A stretch of DNA of 24,363 nucleotides from a bacterium (GTDB taxonomy: Bacteria > UBP6 > UBA1177). A program made the position numbers and the translations under genes. Within the stretch, counting starts at the first letter, position 1. Each line of letters starts with the position of its first letter. The stretch is taken from contig JAFYIZ010000042.1 in the NCBI GenBank assembly GCA_017538365.1, positions 1-24,363 of the forward strand, written 5' to 3'. Of this stretch, positions 23,701 through 24,363 are shown one piece after another. The notes beneath the pieces were generated by a model. It saw only the letters and a program-made list of their open reading frames with translations, was not told where the DNA came from and did not search any database.

Positions 23701-24115
23701 CGTAGCCGCTGCCGTAAGCCGTGCCTTCATGGCATTCACCGTGGTTGTTGCAAGTGATGCCGTCGCACGGTCCTTTGCATTTATGCGTTTCAGGGTCGCA
23801 TTGAGAAGAGCCTGAACAGTCGCTGTTGGTACCGCAGAAACCGCCATCGGTATTTGCTTTGCAGTCTCCGTTTATACATATCTGCCAGTTTTCGCAACTA
23901 ACATTTTCGCACGAATCTGTTACGAGGTCACATCCTGGCTTACCGTTCGGAACATAGCCCTCTTCACATTCGCAGACTGCTCTGCCGCTTGAATCATCGC
24001 ATATCCCGTGACCGTCGCAGTCAATGCCGGCACACGGTGAAGATTTTTTTGATTTGCTGCACGCAACAGCAAAAACCATTGAAAGGCAAATTAAAACCAT
24101 AAATACTTTTTTCAT
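20765..24115 (-). CDS. Secreted lipoprotein: EGF-like Cys-rich modules fused to a GH13 alpha-amylase
   Basis: An 1116-aa surface-type lipoprotein likely to hydrolyse alpha-1,4-glucans such as starch or glycogen. The lipobox AVAC places lipidation at C19. Residues about 26-345 hold roughly seven Cys-rich modules of EGF-like pattern (CDGHGICDDSSGRAVCECEEGY and relatives). Residues about 350-510 form a beta-rich domain with FRFSFDNGNTWWYADKG, a style I associate with myxobacterial lipoproteins. A second Ig-like region (about 515-612) precedes the GH13 barrel starting near 618. The four GH13 regions are intact: DFVVNH (754-759), GFRADALKH with nucleophile D833, acid/base E875 in VGES, and D956 in GNHD. 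A small C-terminal beta domain ends ASLVIGN-like. GAGG at 24123-24126 supports the start. Confidence 0.94.
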   Translation of the reverse strand: MKKVFMVLICLSMVFAVACSKSKKSSPCAGIDCDGHGICDDSSGRAVCECEEGYVPNGKPGCDLVTDSCENVSCENWQICINGDCKANTDGGFCGTNSDCSGSSQCDPETHKCKGPCDGITCNNHGECHEGTAYGSGYGSGSSYQSDGIHCDCEEGYRPETIGEIPTCIDENCSLECGDNSYCDINGEGEEYCKCIDGYKQNENGDCVKDENGGSDTPECTLECGYGTCEFEGDDAICKCPEGYVNEDNDPTKQCIEDKCKKVTCEEEWEVCKQATGKCGVEYPNCYTSDDCQDNDETCDILTHTCVEDKCADVDCGKGICSLEDGKTVCNCENGYYDINGTCAEMTKPNDKMWIGTQWPFAISQYVGDEPELVFGQIYIPNQTCKADDSGHCPNWYEGTNLPQHSEWKAQLGYKKASGSAEYPIIASTWTWKDATFNSAHKGDNNHEYMYPFPTDTAGNYIYIFRFSFDNGNTWWYADKGVGPDNTNEPGPNFITSEMNYPGRATIVGEEPVPDTLLTLDSHEKTKNSYTFVLSYHGSAAIDFAESEITLNGESVDATEYYDETTKKFTVTQSGLEPNKYSWLFRLVDENGDKIEPFFVPLWIGDGVDYADFGWRDAFIYQIMTDRFLNGDTSNDIGNLSGVTIDLEQWKGGDFRGIIKKLDEGYFTKMGVNALWISTPILNPDYTSQGGTASDQSNIYFTSYHAYHPLATGYSFDNDYGYGNEGVHPAFGDVDEFRELVEKAHKKGIRIIPDFVVNHVHKDAKLYQQHKNDGWFYDYNPCAGHWDDHRIDCWFTPYMPDFNYKGSSEARKAVIDHAIWLIENFNLDGFRADALKHIDDIFVVELRKAIKEKIETTVKNHDMPDEAEVFYTVGESLGGWARYHTRAEMVQGQVNDSLYYAIRDQILHNGSYDTLANKIMYDVNGDLTDTAFLSVQTGRTGGFPGAVMGNFFGNHDQDRALSECNGNYTLLKHAQTFLLTTPINIPMLYQGDDIGMTGRAENGFDGGRRAVMKFDNLSNSEKDALQHVQKLGKFRKAHPALRKGTRSTCASTNDAWVYKFTYEGKTVVVGINKGGSAYTATCSGVSGSFTSYDGSNVNVSNGSVTVPAGGSLVIGN

Positions 24116-24138
24116 TTTTAAACCTCACAAAATAAAGA

Positions 24139-24172
24139 CGCATTATTATGCGAAAAAAGGCTCTTTAGTCAA
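24139..24172 (-). promoter_or_regulatory. Amylase promoter with inverted repeat over the -10
   Basis: On the minus strand TTGACT (24167-24172 on plus as AGTCAA) is followed after 16-18 nt by overlapping -10 choices CATAAT or TAATAA (24143-24150), about 28 nt before the ATG. The -10 lies inside CGCATTATTATGCG (24139-24152), an inverted repeat with 5-bp arms, which would suit a repressor site. Confidence 0.55.
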
Positions 24173-24187
24173 GAGGGCGCGGCATTG

Positions 24188-24256
24188 TTTTGGTCGTTAT
24201 CCCGGTTTTTTATCGCCGCCGTTCGAGATCCCGTGATTCCGAAATCACGTGATCCC
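24188..24256. repeat. Modular 8-bp repeat element E (5 units)
   Basis: GTTATCCC (24196) is followed by a 21-nt spacer (24204-24224) containing GCCGCCGTTC, the reverse complement of the GAACGGCGGC core in element A's spacer. Then come GAGATCCC (24225), GTGATTCC (24233), GAAATCAC (24241) and GTGATCCC (24249). The 8 nt before the first unit, TTTTGGTC, match the edge motif TTCTTGTC at 6 of 8 positions and may be a decayed copy. A second GGCGGCGG lies just outside (near 24271-24278). It sits upstream of the amylase promoter; the gene on the other side is outside the window. Confidence 0.8.
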
Positions 24257-24350
24257 GGTAAAAAAAGCGCGGCGGCGGGAAAAACGCAAAAAAATATCTC
24301 AGTAAAATCGGGGTGTTGTGCAAAAAGATAAAAAAAGTGAAAAAAATAAT

Positions 24351-24356
24351 TTGACA
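24351..24356 (+). promoter_or_regulatory. Possible -35 box cut by the window end
   Basis: TTGACA is a perfect -35 hexamer at the very end of the window, in AT-rich DNA after element E. A matching -10 would fall outside. It hints at a plus-strand gene starting just beyond 24363, divergent from the amylase gene. The stretch 24257-24350 shows no gene. Confidence 0.3.
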
Positions 24357-24363
24357 TTTGGAT

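Overview
The window reads as chromosomal DNA from a Gram-negative bacterium with moderate GC content, probably anaerobic or facultative. Outer-membrane barrel proteins with a C-terminal Phe, lipoprotein and Sec signal peptides, and a periplasmic-type amidase point to two membranes. An RnfB ferredoxin protein fits an anaerobic metabolism. A very large lipoprotein joining Cys-rich EGF-like modules to a GH13 amylase recalls Myxococcota or deltaproteobacteria-like genomes, but this taxonomic guess comes from protein style only. No phage, transposase, CRISPR or rRNA genes were seen.

Layout. 1-181: intergenic DNA with two hairpins. 182-4661 (minus): a housekeeping run pheT-cdsA-dxr (aminoacylation, CDP-diacylglycerol synthesis, MEP isoprenoid pathway). 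4841-7025 (plus): ABC-2 exporter ATPase and permease followed by a Bcp-type peroxiredoxin. 7082-9834 (minus): a small PAS protein, an outer-membrane barrel protein and a DEAD-box RNA helicase. 9944-13334 (plus): a one-domain chromate-transporter homologue, an RseC-like/RnfB pair and a PepT-like M20 peptidase. 13487-13563: a CAU-anticodon tRNA. 13704-20057 (plus): a tight run of a beta-propeller/GGDEF membrane diguanylate cyclase, an outer-membrane barrel, an N-acetylmuramoyl-L-alanine amidase and a FecCD-type permease. 20060-24115 (minus): the amylase lipoprotein followed 9 nt later by pyrF.

The most unusual signal is not a gene. Five intergenic loci (near 7003-7080, 10515-10620, 11949-11996, 13339-13415 and 24188-24256) carry the same modular element. 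It is built from tandem 8-bp units of the form GNNATNNC (30 units in all, 29 exact), laid end to end. The units are broken only by GC-rich spacers containing GGCGGC. Four loci have an 8-bp edge motif TTCTTGYC directly against the outermost unit. Four of the five lie directly behind the stop codon of a plus-strand gene, and in one case the units encode the last residues and the stop codon of the peroxiredoxin gene. I do not recognise this family. It resembles REP-type extragenic repeats in location but not in structure.

Other points of interest: pheT without an adjacent pheS; an rnfB with no other rnf genes beside it; an orphan FecCD permease; a peroxiredoxin lacking the usual nearby resolving Cys; and palindromes lying on the predicted promoters of the RseC-like and amylase genes.
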